Source: Pseudomonadota bacterium (GTDB lineage: Bacteria; Pseudomonadota; Gammaproteobacteria; Burkholderiales; SG8-41). Taken from it: a stretch of DNA of 14,545 nucleotides. The first letter of the stretch is position 1. Each line of letters starts with the position of its first letter. Where the stretch lies: the NCBI GenBank assembly GCA_023431245.1, contig JAEYXO010000247.1:1-14545 (forward strand). Direction: 5' to 3'. The notes beneath the pieces are model-generated. The model had not been told where the DNA came from. It did not search any database and saw only the letters and a program-made list of their open reading frames with translations. Made by a program: the position numbers and the translations under genes. Of the stretch, positions 1 to 8,223 are shown one piece after another.

Positions 1-894
1 AATGCGCTGCCGATGTACCACATTTTCGGCCTGGTGGTCGGCACGCTGATGCCGCTGCTGACCGGCACCCGGCTCTTCCTCTACACCAATCCGCTGCATT
101 ACAAGGTGATTCCGGAATACGCCTACACCCGCGACTGCACCTACATCTTCGGCACCAGCACCTTTCTCGGCAATTACGCGCGCCAGGCCCATCCCTACGA
201 TTTCTACCGCATGCGTTTTGTCATTTCCGGCGGCGAAAAGCTGCACCCGGAGGTCGCGCAGCTGTGGTTCTCGAAGTTCGGCCTGCGCGTGCATGAGGGC
301 TACGGCGCCACCGAATGCGGCCCGGCAATGGCTTTCAACGCGCCCCTGGGCTACCGGGCGGGGACCGTGGGCCGTTTCCTGCCCGGCATCGAATACCGGG
401 TGGTGCCGGTGCCCGGCATCGAGCAGGGCGGCGTGGTCCACGTGCGCGGTCCCAACCTGATGCAGGGGTACTTTTTCCACGAACAGCCGGGCGTGCTGCA
501 GCCGCCGCGCTCGGAAGTCGGCGAGGGCTGGTACAACACCGGTGACGTGGTCAGTGTCGATGCCGACGGTTTCGTCACGGTGCTCGGCCGCGTCAAGCGT
601 TTTGCCAAGATTGCCGGCGAAATGGTGTCACTGGAGCGCGTCGAAACCATCGCCTACCATGCCTCGCCGGGGTTCAAGCATGCCGCAGTCGTCGAAATGA
701 CACGTTCCGGGGAAAGCACGGTGCTGCTGACCACCGATCCCGCGCTAGACCGCATCGCGCTGCAGCAGGCGGCGCGGCAGATCAATGCCCAGGAGCTGGC
801 GGTGGCGCGGCGGGTGGTGAAGGTCGACAACCTGCCGCTGCTCGGTTCGGGCAAGATCGATTACGTGACGCTGAAGGAAATGGTGGTCCTGTGA
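1..894 (+). CDS. Aas-like acyl-ACP synthetase / 2-acyl-GPE acyltransferase, C-terminal part (5' truncated by window edge)
   Basis: The frame is open from base 1, so the start lies upstream; 297 codons are visible. The product belongs to the AMP-binding (adenylate-forming) superfamily and resembles the C-terminal half of Aas, which activates fatty acids with ATP onto acyl carrier protein for reacylation of lysophospholipids at the inner membrane. Visible motifs are the adenylation motif EGYGATECGP (fragment residues 99-108), WYNTGD, the hinge and C-domain stretch KRFAKIAGEMVSLE, and the terminal PLLGSGK holding the presumed catalytic lysine. Aas-specific wording such as FGTSTFLGNYAR and PLLGSGKxDxVTLK supports Aas over a generic acyl-CoA ligase. 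Whether an N-terminal PlsC acyltransferase domain is fused upstream cannot be seen. The TGA stop overlaps the GTG of the next gene, so the two are probably translationally coupled. Confidence 0.88.
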   Translation, partial: NALPMYHIFGLVVGTLMPLLTGTRLFLYTNPLHYKVIPEYAYTRDCTYIFGTSTFLGNYARQAHPYDFYRMRFVISGGEKLHPEVAQLWFSKFGLRVHEGYGATECGPAMAFNAPLGYRAGTVGRFLPGIEYRVVPVPGIEQGGVVHVRGPNLMQGYFFHEQPGVLQPPRSEVGEGWYNTGDVVSVDADGFVTVLGRVKRFAKIAGEMVSLERVETIAYHASPGFKHAAVVEMTRSGESTVLLTTDPALDRIALQQAARQINAQELAVARRVVKVDNLPLLGSGKIDYVTLKEMVVL

Positions 895-1679
895 CGGCTG
901 CGGCGCCCGGGAATCCGGTGGTGATTGCGCAGTTTTCCGATCTGCATGTCACGGCCGGAGCGCGCAACGATTTTGGCGTCGAAACCATCGGCGGGCTGGA
1001 GCGCTGCATCCGCCACCTCGGCGCGCTCGACAGACCGCCCGACCTGCTGGTGGCAAGCGGCGATCTGGTGGATCTCGGCTTGCCTGAGGAATATGCCAGG
1101 CTGCGCGAACTGCTGGCTGCGGTTGCCGTGCCGCTGTGCCTGATGCCCGGCAATCACGACCGTCGCGCACCGTTGCGGCAGGTTTTTGCCGGTCACGACT
1201 ATCTCGGCGACGGCCGCATGCACTACCATCGCGACGTGCGCGGGCTGCGGGTGATTGCGCTGGACAGCGTGATCGAGGGGCGGGACGGCGGCGACCTCGA
1301 CGAGCCCCAGCTGCGCTGGCTCGACGGCGTGCTGGCGGAGCAGCCGGCCATGCCGGCGCTGATATTCATGCATCATCCGCCGGCGGCAACCGGGTTTTCG
1401 CGGATGGACCGCATCGCCATGGCGCCCGAGAGCGCGGAGCGGCTGGGTGCCGTTGTCGAGCGTCATCCCCAGGTCAAGGCCGTGCTCTGCGGGCACGTGC
1501 ACCGGGGGGTGCAGGGATTGTGGCGTGGCGCGCTGCTGTCGGTCTGTCCGAGCACCGCGTTCCAGGCGAAACTGCGGCTGGGGGCGGGGCGCTTCGAGGC
1601 CGATCTGAACGAGGCTCCGGCCTACCAGTTGCATCATTGGGATGGCCGGGCGCTGGTCACGCACACGGTTACTGTCTAG
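891..1679 (+). CDS. CpdA-like metallophosphoesterase (calcineurin-type)
   Basis: This 262-residue protein is a calcineurin-like metallophosphoesterase with the full set of metal ligands: DLH (D17, H19), GDLVD (D58), GNHD (N88, H89), HHP (H161/H162) and GHVH (H202, H204). The order, spacing and length resemble the class III cyclic-nucleotide phosphodiesterase CpdA, and there is no signal peptide, so it should be cytosolic. The GTG start at 891 overlaps the upstream TGA (GTGA), which indicates coupling to the synthetase gene. It gives the usual short lead-in before the first metal motif. Substrate cannot be read from motifs: relatives hydrolyse cAMP, UDP-diacylglucosamine (LpxH type) or other phosphodiesters. 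Its lipid-gene neighbour and the cyclase about 5 kb downstream point to different possibilities. Confidence 0.88.
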   Translation: MTAAAPGNPVVIAQFSDLHVTAGARNDFGVETIGGLERCIRHLGALDRPPDLLVASGDLVDLGLPEEYARLRELLAAVAVPLCLMPGNHDRRAPLRQVFAGHDYLGDGRMHYHRDVRGLRVIALDSVIEGRDGGDLDEPQLRWLDGVLAEQPAMPALIFMHHPPAATGFSRMDRIAMAPESAERLGAVVERHPQVKAVLCGHVHRGVQGLWRGALLSVCPSTAFQAKLRLGAGRFEADLNEAPAYQLHHWDGRALVTHTVTV

Positions 1680-1690
1680 GGAGAACCACG

Positions 1691-2371
1691 ATGGCGCAGA
1701 TGCAGGCGGATGGCGGCAAACAGCCGGTGCTGGTATGGGATGTCGCGGTCAGGGTGTTCCACTGGTCCCTGGTGCTGCTGCTGGGGTTTTCGTGGCTGTC
1801 GGCCGAAATGGACTGGATGGACTGGCATTTCTATTCCGGTTACACGGTGCTGGCCCTGATCCTGTTCCGGATACTCTGGGGTTTCGCCGGCAGCACCCAT
1901 GCACGTTTCAGCGATTTCCTCTATGGACCTTCAGCGGTCTTCGCCTACCTGCGCACACTGCCTTCGCGCACCGCGGCGAAGTTCGCGGGGCACAACCCGC
2001 TGGGCGGCATCAGCGTCGTGCTGATCCTGCTCTGCGTGCTGGTCCAGGCGGGAACGGGGATGTTTGCCAACGACGACATCCTCTATGAGGGGCCGCTCTA
2101 CAAGCATGTCAGCAAGGACCTCAGCGACTGGCTGACCACCATCCACAAATACAATTTCAATCTGCTTCTTGCGCTTGCAGGCGTGCATGTGGCCGCCGTG
2201 CTCTATTACCTGTTCTGGAAATCCGAGAACCTGGTCAAGCCGATGTTCACCGGCCGCAAGCAGCTGCAGCCGGGCACCGCGCCGGCGCATGCGCGGGTGC
2301 GCGGCCCGGGGCTTGCCGCGGTGCTGCTCGCCGCCTGCGCGGGGGTGGTGTGGTTTCTCGTCAACAGCTGA
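1691..2371 (+). CDS. Cytochrome b561-type di-heme membrane protein
   Basis: This 226-residue protein of the bacterial cytochrome b561 / Ni-Fe hydrogenase b-subunit-like superfamily passes electrons through the inner membrane between quinones and a partner. It opens with the family hallmark WDVAVRVFHWSLV. Candidate heme-ligand histidines are H24, H46, H152 (IHKYNFN) and H166 (GVHVAAVLYY), with H101 in GHNPLGG as another conserved histidine. Four membrane segments are expected in the core, at about 22-38, 48-66, 105-122 and 155-175, plus an extra C-terminal segment at about 207-224. The ATG at 1691 is preceded by GGGAGA at 1679-1684. It begins 11 bases after the phosphoesterase stop, so it is probably in the same transcript, and the terminator at 2388-2415 ends the cluster. 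No c-type cytochrome partner gene is in view. Confidence 0.9.
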   Translation: MAQMQADGGKQPVLVWDVAVRVFHWSLVLLLGFSWLSAEMDWMDWHFYSGYTVLALILFRILWGFAGSTHARFSDFLYGPSAVFAYLRTLPSRTAAKFAGHNPLGGISVVLILLCVLVQAGTGMFANDDILYEGPLYKHVSKDLSDWLTTIHKYNFNLLLALAGVHVAAVLYYLFWKSENLVKPMFTGRKQLQPGTAPAHARVRGPGLAAVLLAACAGVVWFLVNS

Positions 2372-2387
2372 ACTCCGCGGCTGCATG

Positions 2388-2415
2388 AAAAAAGCCGCCC
2401 GCGGGCGGCTTTTTT
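2388..2415. terminator. Bidirectional rho-independent terminator between convergent genes
   Basis: The 16-base GC core GCCGCCCGCGGGCGGC is perfectly self-complementary, preceded by six A and followed by six T. The hairpin and T tract therefore read identically on both strands. It lies 16 bases after the cytochrome b561 stop and 18 bases after the end of the minus-strand reductase-like gene, so it can terminate both. Confidence 0.93.
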
Positions 2416-2433
2416 CTTCGCGGCTTCGCGCTG

Positions 2434-3501
2434 TCAGGCCTTTTTGCGGTTTTTTTCCAGCCAGCCGTCGACCAGGGCGACGGTCTGGTCGACCACATCC
2501 AGTTGCATGCCCTTCTGGGCGGCTATGGTCTTGACCAGGCGGTCGACGCGTTCGATGTTCGGCGCGCCTGCGGCCAGCGCGCGCGCCGCCGACGACGGGC
2601 TGCCCAGCGACAGTGCGGCGTTGGCGTATTTCTCGAAAGGCACCATGTCCTTCTCGCTCGAGCCCAGGGATACGCACAGCCGGACCACCCATTCATAGAC
2701 GGCGCGCGAGGCGGCGAGGTCCGAGTGCACCGCCTCCTTGATCGGCCGCATCGCATCCTTCTGCACGCAGCGGTAGTTGCCGGCGATCAGCATCGCCCAC
2801 TTGGCGAGCGGCACAAACACCGAATCGTGCACCTTGAGCTTGACCGGCAGTTCGATCTTCGTGCCGTCCCCGGCGTCGAAACGCACGGCCTCGATATCGG
2901 CCTCGAGCTGGCGCAGGATCGCGGTGTGTGCATCGGAATCGAAACGCGCGGATTTGAAGTTGGTCGGCAGCCGCACCTGCAGCACGTTCACCTTTTCCTC
3001 GGGCGGCCGGAAGGCCTGGGGGTCGGGACTGCACAGCGTCAGTGTCTTCGGATCGAAGCTGTCCCAGACCGATGCGTCGGTGTAGCAGTCGCGGCAGGCG
3101 TTGGCGTCGAGGCCGGGAATGCGCTTCAGGTAGGGCAGCGGTGGCATGTTCATGATCGACATGCAGGGCACCCGCGATTTGGCGACACGGTCCAGCAGTT
3201 CACGCACGCCCGGCGAACGGTACTGCGGCTCCTGCATCGCCAGCACGATCAGGTCGTACTCGGCGGGGTCCGCGGACTCGGGGCCGCCGGCCGACAGTTT
3301 TCCCGGCAGTTTCCGCGAGCTGATTTCAACCAGGCCTTCGCGCCCCTTGACCGGCATGCGTACGATGGCGCCTTCCGCGTTGAACAGTTCGGCCTCGGCC
3401 GGCAGGCAGATCATCTTGACGGTGTGCCCGGCGAGCAGCAGCTTGGTGGCCAGCAACGAGCCGTAGGAGGCGCCAAGGATCAGGATCTTGTAGGTACGCA
3501 T
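2434..3501 (-). CDS. Ketopantoate reductase (ApbA/PanE)-like NAD(P)-binding protein
   Basis: This 355-residue protein begins KILILGASYGSLLATKLLLAGHTV-like: a beta strand, a glycine-rich turn (G10, G14) and a helix, the Rossmann start seen in ApbA/PanE reductases. YDLIVLAMQ at about 80-90 matches the second nucleotide-side strand of the same fold. The rest is divergent and longer than typical PanE (about 300 residues), with a mostly helical C-terminal half. An oxidoreductase role is therefore likely, but ketopantoate as substrate is not shown. The ATG at 3501 has AAGAGGA at 3511-3517 as ribosome binding site. No pantothenate gene is adjacent. The gene shares strand with the beta-propeller gene at 3761-4789, but the 259-base gap suggests its own promoter. 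Confidence 0.78.
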   Translation of the reverse strand: MRTYKILILGASYGSLLATKLLLAGHTVKMICLPAEAELFNAEGAIVRMPVKGREGLVEISSRKLPGKLSAGGPESADPAEYDLIVLAMQEPQYRSPGVRELLDRVAKSRVPCMSIMNMPPLPYLKRIPGLDANACRDCYTDASVWDSFDPKTLTLCSPDPQAFRPPEEKVNVLQVRLPTNFKSARFDSDAHTAILRQLEADIEAVRFDAGDGTKIELPVKLKVHDSVFVPLAKWAMLIAGNYRCVQKDAMRPIKEAVHSDLAASRAVYEWVVRLCVSLGSSEKDMVPFEKYANAALSLGSPSSAARALAAGAPNIERVDRLVKTIAAQKGMQLDVVDQTVALVDGWLEKNRKKA

Positions 3502-3593
3502 GCAATACTTTCCTCTTGTGGAATGGCAGAACGGTGATGACGCTTGCAGGCAGGGTCATGGGTTGGAAACTTCGCAAGCCTGCGGCAGCAGCA

Positions 3594-3622
3594 ATGGTAG
3601 TCAGTTAGGCACAGCCGTGCAA
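3594..3622 (-). promoter_or_regulatory. Possible promoter for the ketopantoate reductase-like gene
   Basis: Reading the minus strand, TTGCAC (3622-3617) and TACCAT (3599-3594) are separated by 17 bases and lie about 95 bases upstream of the start codon. Both boxes match consensus only partly (3/6 and 4/6). Nothing else recognisable was seen in the 259-base gap 3502-3760: no small ORF, and no clear terminator behind the upstream gene. Confidence 0.25.
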
Positions 3623-3760
3623 TCACGCCCCACCAGATGAAATGCGGCGACGGCTGCAATGGCGCTCCGGTCGCGCCGCAGTGCAGCAACGATGCCCGCA
3701 TGGATGGTGCGCCGGAGGTGCTGCAGCATGGACGGGCGTGCGCATGCGGCGCCGGTCCCG

Positions 3761-4789
3761 TCACTCGGCTTCGATCAGTCCCAGCCTGCCGTTGTGGGAG
3801 CCCGTGTACCACAGCCGTCCGGAACCGTCCGGCGTCAGTTTGCGGATGCCGGCATTGCCGGTGGGCAGGCGTATGGTCTGCATGATTTCGGTGCCCGGTT
3901 CGAGGCGGACCACGGTGTCACGCTTGATTTCACTGGCCCAGACGATGCCCGCGGTGTCGACCGCCACCGCGTAGGCGCCTGCATTGCCGCCGGGCAGCGG
4001 GTAGGACTTGACGATTTTCATGTGGACGGGATCCACCTTGACCAGGTGGCCCCTGCCGTAGAGGGTGACCCACAGCATGCCGTCGGGGGCGGTTGCAATG
4101 CGGCGCGGGCGTGATCCGGCGCCGAGCTCCAGTTCCCCGATGCTGCCGCTCGCAGGATCCAGGTGGCCGAGCCGGTCATCGCTGGCGCGGCACCACCAGA
4201 CGCGGCCCCTGCGGTCGACGGTGATGCCGCTGGGGCGTCCCGAGGTTTCGCGTTCGGCAATGCGCCCGGTGGCGATGTCCATGCTGGCGATTCTGTCGCC
4301 CGTCTGCATCGAGAACCAGAGTGTCGCGCCATCCTCGCTGAGCGCCAGCGTATGCGGTCCGCCGCCGCGGGAGGGCACATGAAACTCGGCGATCATGCTG
4401 CTGCGGGTTTTCAGGCGGCCGATCGTGCCGTTGCCGAAGCCCGCCGTCCATACCGTGCCGCGGCGGTCGACAATGATGCTGTTCGGGTGATGTCCGGGCA
4501 GCAGTTCCCATTCGCTGAAAGAGGCATTGCGCGGATCGAAACGCAGCACCTTGTTGTCGTTCGGCACCGCAATGTAGAGGCTGCCGTCGGGTGCAATCGC
4601 GGAACTGCGCGCGAACATCGGTTTCGGCAGGGGCCATTCACTGATGCGCGGCGCAAACGCCGCCGCAGTGTGGTCGGCCGCCTTCGCGGGGAACGGCGCC
4701 GCCATGACGCCGGGCAGCAGCAGCAATCCCCGCAGGAAGCGCCTGCGCGGTGTCGGGACATGCTTTGCGTGCTTGCTGGCTGGGTTCAT
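3761..4789 (-). CDS. Tat-exported streptogramin-lyase (Vgb)-like beta-propeller protein
   Basis: From the ATG at 4789 this is a 342-residue protein. A twin-arginine signal (RRRFLRG, residues 15-21, then a hydrophobic stretch ending about AKAA) predicts export to the periplasm. The mature part repeats a blade pattern of about 40-45 residues, with a G-x-[IL]WxT/S core and a D-x-[IVL]xxLDP turn: GTVWTAGF, ATLWFSMQ, GRVWWCRA, GMLWVTLY, GIVWASEI and GRLWYTGS. This is typical of virginiamycin B lyase-like and NHL-type propellers. True Vgb opens streptogramin B antibiotics, but most chromosomal relatives have no known substrate, and I could not map the Vgb active-site residues, so lyase activity is not claimed. 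An in-frame ATG at 4852 would give an overlong region before the Tat motif and lies almost on the predicted promoter, so 4789 is preferred. It is divergent from the caspase-like gene. Confidence 0.75.
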   Translation of the reverse strand: MNPASKHAKHVPTPRRRFLRGLLLLPGVMAAPFPAKAADHTAAAFAPRISEWPLPKPMFARSSAIAPDGSLYIAVPNDNKVLRFDPRNASFSEWELLPGHHPNSIIVDRRGTVWTAGFGNGTIGRLKTRSSMIAEFHVPSRGGGPHTLALSEDGATLWFSMQTGDRIASMDIATGRIAERETSGRPSGITVDRRGRVWWCRASDDRLGHLDPASGSIGELELGAGSRPRRIATAPDGMLWVTLYGRGHLVKVDPVHMKIVKSYPLPGGNAGAYAVAVDTAGIVWASEIKRDTVVRLEPGTEIMQTIRLPTGNAGIRKLTPDGSGRLWYTGSHNGRLGLIEAE

Positions 4790-4864
4790 CGCGGCACTGG
4801 CGGCGTTTCCGGGCGACCCGGGTATTCCGTCGCCGTGCTGACCTCGGGGCATGGGTGATCTTGC

Positions 4865-4871
4865 TATTATA
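4865..4871. promoter_or_regulatory. Overlapping divergent -10 elements between the propeller gene and the caspase operon
   Basis: The seven bases TATTATA carry a -10 hexamer on each strand. The plus strand reads TATTAT (4865-4870) preceded by TGC, forming an extended -10 (TGCTATTAT). The minus strand reads a perfect TATAAT (4871-4866). No good -35 box was found on either side at normal spacing. Plus-strand transcription from here would leave only about 20 bases before the caspase ATG at 4899, with no evident Shine-Dalgarno sequence. Confidence 0.5.
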
Positions 4872-4898
4872 GGGCCGCTTGCACATCCGCCATCCACA

Positions 4899-6476
4899 AT
4901 GACCTGGAACCGCCGCCGACTGCTCAAGACCGCGCTGGCCGGAAGCAGCTTGCTGCTGGCCCGGTTTCCGGCATACGCACAGGACGGCAATGCGCTGTTG
5001 CGAGCCCCGCGGCAGGCGCTGGTGATCGGCAACAGCAGGTATTCGCGGGCGCCCCTGGCCAATCCGGTCAACGACGCGCAGGGGATGACGGAAGCTTTGC
5101 GCGGCATCGGATTCGAGGTGACGACCGGCCTTGATTTGTCGCGCGATGCGATGCAGGAGGCCGTGGGCGCCTATATCGGGGGGCTGCGGCGGTCGGGGGC
5201 TGTGGGGCTGTTCTATTTTGCGGGGCATGGCATGCAGCTCGCCTGGCGCAATTACCTGCTGCCGGTGGATGCCGAGATTGCCTCGGCCGGCGAGCTTCGC
5301 CAGCGCGCCTTCGACATCAACTCGCTGATTGACGGCATCCGCAACGCCGGCAATCCGATGAACATGATCATCCTCGACGCCTGCCGCGACAATCCGCTCG
5401 GCGGGGCCGCGCGGGCCGAACAGAAGGGGCTGTCGCAGATGGATGCGCCGCCGGGCACGTTTCTGGCCTATGCCACCGCGCCCGGCAATACCGCGATCGA
5501 CGGCGATGGCGGCAAGCACGGCCTCTACACCGAACACCTGCTGCGCGAGATCCGGGTGCCTGAAGCCAAGGTGGAGGACGTGTTCAAGCGCGTGCGGCTG
5601 GGCGTCAGGCGGCGCTCCAACGGCCAGCAGATTCCCTGGGAGAGCACTTCACTCGAGAGCGATTTCTGGTTTGTGCCGCCGCGCGAGCTGCGCAAGCGCG
5701 CGGAAGAGGAGGTCGAGCGCGAGTTCAGGGCCGAGCTTGCACTGTGGGAGAAGATCAAGGCTTCCACGGCCCCAGAGCCCTTCGAGGATTACCTGCGCCG
5801 CCATCCCGGCGGGCGGTTCAGCGAGCTTGCGCAGCTGCAGCTCGATCGCGCCCTGGCGCGGCTGGGCGAGAAAAAAATCGAAATTCTTTCGGCGCCCGGG
5901 AATCCCTATGCGAAAGGCGCCGCCACGGCCGATATCGGGTGGAAGGTGGGCGATTTCTACCAGTACCGCCAGACCGACCTGCTGACCCGGCTCGAGATCG
6001 AATCAGGCACGCGCCGGATCACCGCCATCACCGACAACGAAGTCATCTACAACAAGGGGGTGCTGGTCATGGATCTGCTGGGCAACCTGCTGCGGTTGCC
6101 GGGCGGTGCGGTCTGGTCGCCGAACCAGACCTCGCCATCGGAGTTCGCCGTCGGCCGGCGCTGGAGCACCCGCTTCCGGGTGATTCCGCGCAAGGGCGGG
6201 GACAGCACGGTCGATCTCGATATGCGCATTGTTGACCGCGAACGCATCACGGTGCCCGCCGGCACCTTCAATGCGTTCCGCGTCGAGGCCAGGGGCTGGC
6301 AGTCCGGCATGGTCGAGGGTGCGGGTCATTTCAACCTGACCTGGGACTGGAAGACCTGGTATGCGCCGGGCGAGGTCCGTCTTCCGATCGCTTTCGAATG
6401 GCTCGTCCGCCATGCCTCGGGGAAAATCATGCGCGCAACGCGCAATGAAATGGTCGCGTTTGGGCAGCAGGCCTGA
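4899..6476 (+). CDS. Exported caspase-like (peptidase C14) protein
   Basis: This is a 525-residue protein. It starts with a Tat-type signal (NRRRLLK at 4-10, hydrophobic to about 20, cleavage near AYAQ at 25-28), so it should act in the periplasm or at the envelope. Residues about 37-260 form a caspase/metacaspase p20-like domain: ALVIGNSRY opens it, FYFAGHGMQ carries the catalytic His110, and ILDACRDNP carries the catalytic Cys162, so the dyad is intact. A charged helix (262-280) leads into ALWEKIKAS and FEDYLRRHPGGRFSELA (281-311), a helical motif I recall following caspase domains in other bacteria. The C-terminal ~180 residues look beta-rich and are unassigned. The ATG at 4899 is chosen because it places the Tat motif at the N-terminus; no ribosome binding site is evident. 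It is the first gene of the operon and stops 7 bases before the cyclase start. Targets are unknown. Confidence 0.88.
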   Translation: MTWNRRRLLKTALAGSSLLLARFPAYAQDGNALLRAPRQALVIGNSRYSRAPLANPVNDAQGMTEALRGIGFEVTTGLDLSRDAMQEAVGAYIGGLRRSGAVGLFYFAGHGMQLAWRNYLLPVDAEIASAGELRQRAFDINSLIDGIRNAGNPMNMIILDACRDNPLGGAARAEQKGLSQMDAPPGTFLAYATAPGNTAIDGDGGKHGLYTEHLLREIRVPEAKVEDVFKRVRLGVRRRSNGQQIPWESTSLESDFWFVPPRELRKRAEEEVEREFRAELALWEKIKASTAPEPFEDYLRRHPGGRFSELAQLQLDRALARLGEKKIEILSAPGNPYAKGAATADIGWKVGDFYQYRQTDLLTRLEIESGTRRITAITDNEVIYNKGVLVMDLLGNLLRLPGGAVWSPNQTSPSEFAVGRRWSTRFRVIPRKGGDSTVDLDMRIVDRERITVPAGTFNAFRVEARGWQSGMVEGAGHFNLTWDWKTWYAPGEVRLPIAFEWLVRHASGKIMRATRNEMVAFGQQA

Positions 6477-6483
6477 CGCGCGC

Positions 6484-8223
6484 ATGCGCCGCGTACTTTT
6501 TTCCTTGCTCCTTCTTTGTGCGGTGCTGCTCGGCGCGCTGCGCGGCACGGAAAGCCTGGATCTCAGGCTGCTTGACCTCCAGTTCGGCGTTTTGCGCGAC
6601 TGGCATCCGCGCCCGGTGGCCGTCGATGTGGCCATCGTCGGCATCGACGAGGATACGGTCCGGGCCTTGCCGGAGCCGGTGGCGCTGTGGCATCCCCATC
6701 TCGCCCGGTTCCTGAAGGCGCTGGCGGGCGCAGGACCGGCGGCCGTCGGTCTGGACATCGTGCTGCCGGAGCGCAGCTACGATGGGGTGGTGCCCGGGCA
6801 TGACGGCGTCCTGCTGCGCGCCCTGCTGGAGGCCCGCCGTGCCTATCCGGTGGTGCTGGCGCAGACCGTGGATCCCGCGGGCGCGCCGCGGTCCATACAC
6901 CGGCCCTTCCTCGCCGCTGCCGGTGACGGCGCTGCCGGCTACGCGCTGCTCGCCACCGACGCTGACGGCGTGGTGCGGCGTTTTGACGAGCGCCTGGGAG
7001 CGGGCGGCGAGACGGTGGCGACGCTGGCCGGACAACTGGCGCGGCGGCTCGGAACGGAGCCGGGCAGCGGGCTGATCGACTACAGCCGCGGCAAGGCCTT
7101 TGACTATATTCCGCTGCAGCAGGTGCTGGCCTGGGCGGATGCCGGCGATCAGGCGGCGCTTGAGCGTGCCTTCCACGGCCGTCCGGTGCTGCTGGGCGTG
7201 GTGCTGCCGTTCGAGGACCGGCAGCGCCTGCCGGTGCAACTGGCATCCTGGGACGGCACCGATGCGGGAACGCCCGGCGTCCTGCTGCATGCGCAGGTCC
7301 TGCGCGGTTTGCTCGACGGGGATGGTCTGATCTCCGGCGTCCCGCCGGCCGCCGTCGTCGTGATGGCGGCGGCCGCAACGCTGATGTTTTTCGTCAATGC
7401 CGGCGCGGCCGTGACGATCCTTGCCGGCGGCTTGCTGGCCGGCGGACTGCTGCTGCTGTCGACGCTGCTGCTGGTGCAAGGGCTGCATCTTCCGGTGCTT
7501 GCACCGCTGTCGGCCGGCCTTTTTGCGCTGGGCGGGCGCGCAGGCCTGGAAGCGGCGCTGAAGCTGCGCGAGCGCCGCCGCCTGCGCGGGGTGTTTTCCG
7601 GTTACGTCAGTCCCGGGGTGATGCAGCAGATCGTCGACGGCCGGCTGCGTGCCGAACTCGGCGGTGAACGCCGGTTCGTCTGCGTGCTGTTTTCCGACAT
7701 CCGCGGTTACACCACGCGCAGCGAAGGCATGTCGCCGGAAGAGATTGTCGGTTTCCTCAACCGCTATTTCGAGGCGATGGTCGGGCTCATCCATCAGCGC
7801 GGCGGCACGGTCACCAGCTTCATGGGTGACGGCATCATGGCGGTGTTCGGGGCGCCGAATGCGCTGGACAATCCCTGTGCCGCCGCATTTGCCGCGGGCC
7901 GCGACATGCTCGACCGGGTCGCCCGGTTCAATGCCGAGGCTCCCGCCGGATCGCAGCCGCTGGACATCGGCGTCGGCCTGCATGCCGGCCATGCGGTGGT
8001 CGGTCATGTCGGTTCGTCGACGCGCCATGACTACACGGCGATCGGTGATGTCACCAACGTGGCGTCGCGGCTCGAGGGCGCCACCAAGGAGGCGGGGTAC
8101 CGGCTGGTCTGTTCCGCCGAGGTGGCGGCCCTGCTCGATGACCGCAGCCTGCTGGTTTCCCTGGGGCCGGTGTCGATCAAGGGGCACAGCCCCGTGGAGG
8201 CCCATGGTTTTGACCGGGTTTGA
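6484..8223 (+). CDS. CHASE2-domain class III nucleotide cyclase
   Basis: This 579-residue membrane sensor has a membrane helix at about 4-19, a periplasmic CHASE2 domain at about 25-285 (VAIVGIDEDTVR; GLDIVLPE), three membrane segments at about 288-350, and a class III cyclase catalytic domain at about 395-575. The two metal aspartates are D405 (FSDIRGYT) and D449 (MGDGIMAVFG), and the transition-state pair is N525 and R529 (NVASRLE). T518 sits at the second base-contact position, as in class IIIb enzymes. The usual base-selecting Lys, four residues before D449, is Ser445, so nucleotide choice (ATP or GTP) is uncertain. The ATG at 6484 is chosen because it leaves the first membrane helix at the N-terminus; an in-frame ATG about 12 codons upstream is possible. 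The 3' end overlaps the kinase gene by 20 bases. Confidence 0.9.
   Translation: MRRVLFSLLLLCAVLLGALRGTESLDLRLLDLQFGVLRDWHPRPVAVDVAIVGIDEDTVRALPEPVALWHPHLARFLKALAGAGPAAVGLDIVLPERSYDGVVPGHDGVLLRALLEARRAYPVVLAQTVDPAGAPRSIHRPFLAAAGDGAAGYALLATDADGVVRRFDERLGAGGETVATLAGQLARRLGTEPGSGLIDYSRGKAFDYIPLQQVLAWADAGDQAALERAFHGRPVLLGVVLPFEDRQRLPVQLASWDGTDAGTPGVLLHAQVLRGLLDGDGLISGVPPAAVVVMAAAATLMFFVNAGAAVTILAGGLLAGGLLLLSTLLLVQGLHLPVLAPLSAGLFALGGRAGLEAALKLRERRRLRGVFSGYVSPGVMQQIVDGRLRAELGGERRFVCVLFSDIRGYTTRSEGMSPEEIVGFLNRYFEAMVGLIHQRGGTVTSFMGDGIMAVFGAPNALDNPCAAAFAAGRDMLDRVARFNAEAPAGSQPLDIGVGLHAGHAVVGHVGSSTRHDYTAIGDVTNVASRLEGATKEAGYRLVCSAEVAALLDDRSLLVSLGPVSIKGHSPVEAHGFDRV

Noticed and set aside
4790..4852. Longer start (ATG at 4852) for the Vgb-like protein
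   Set aside because: It would put more than 30 residues before the Tat arginines and leave almost no leader after the predicted minus-strand -10 box. The ATG at 4789 gives a normal signal peptide.
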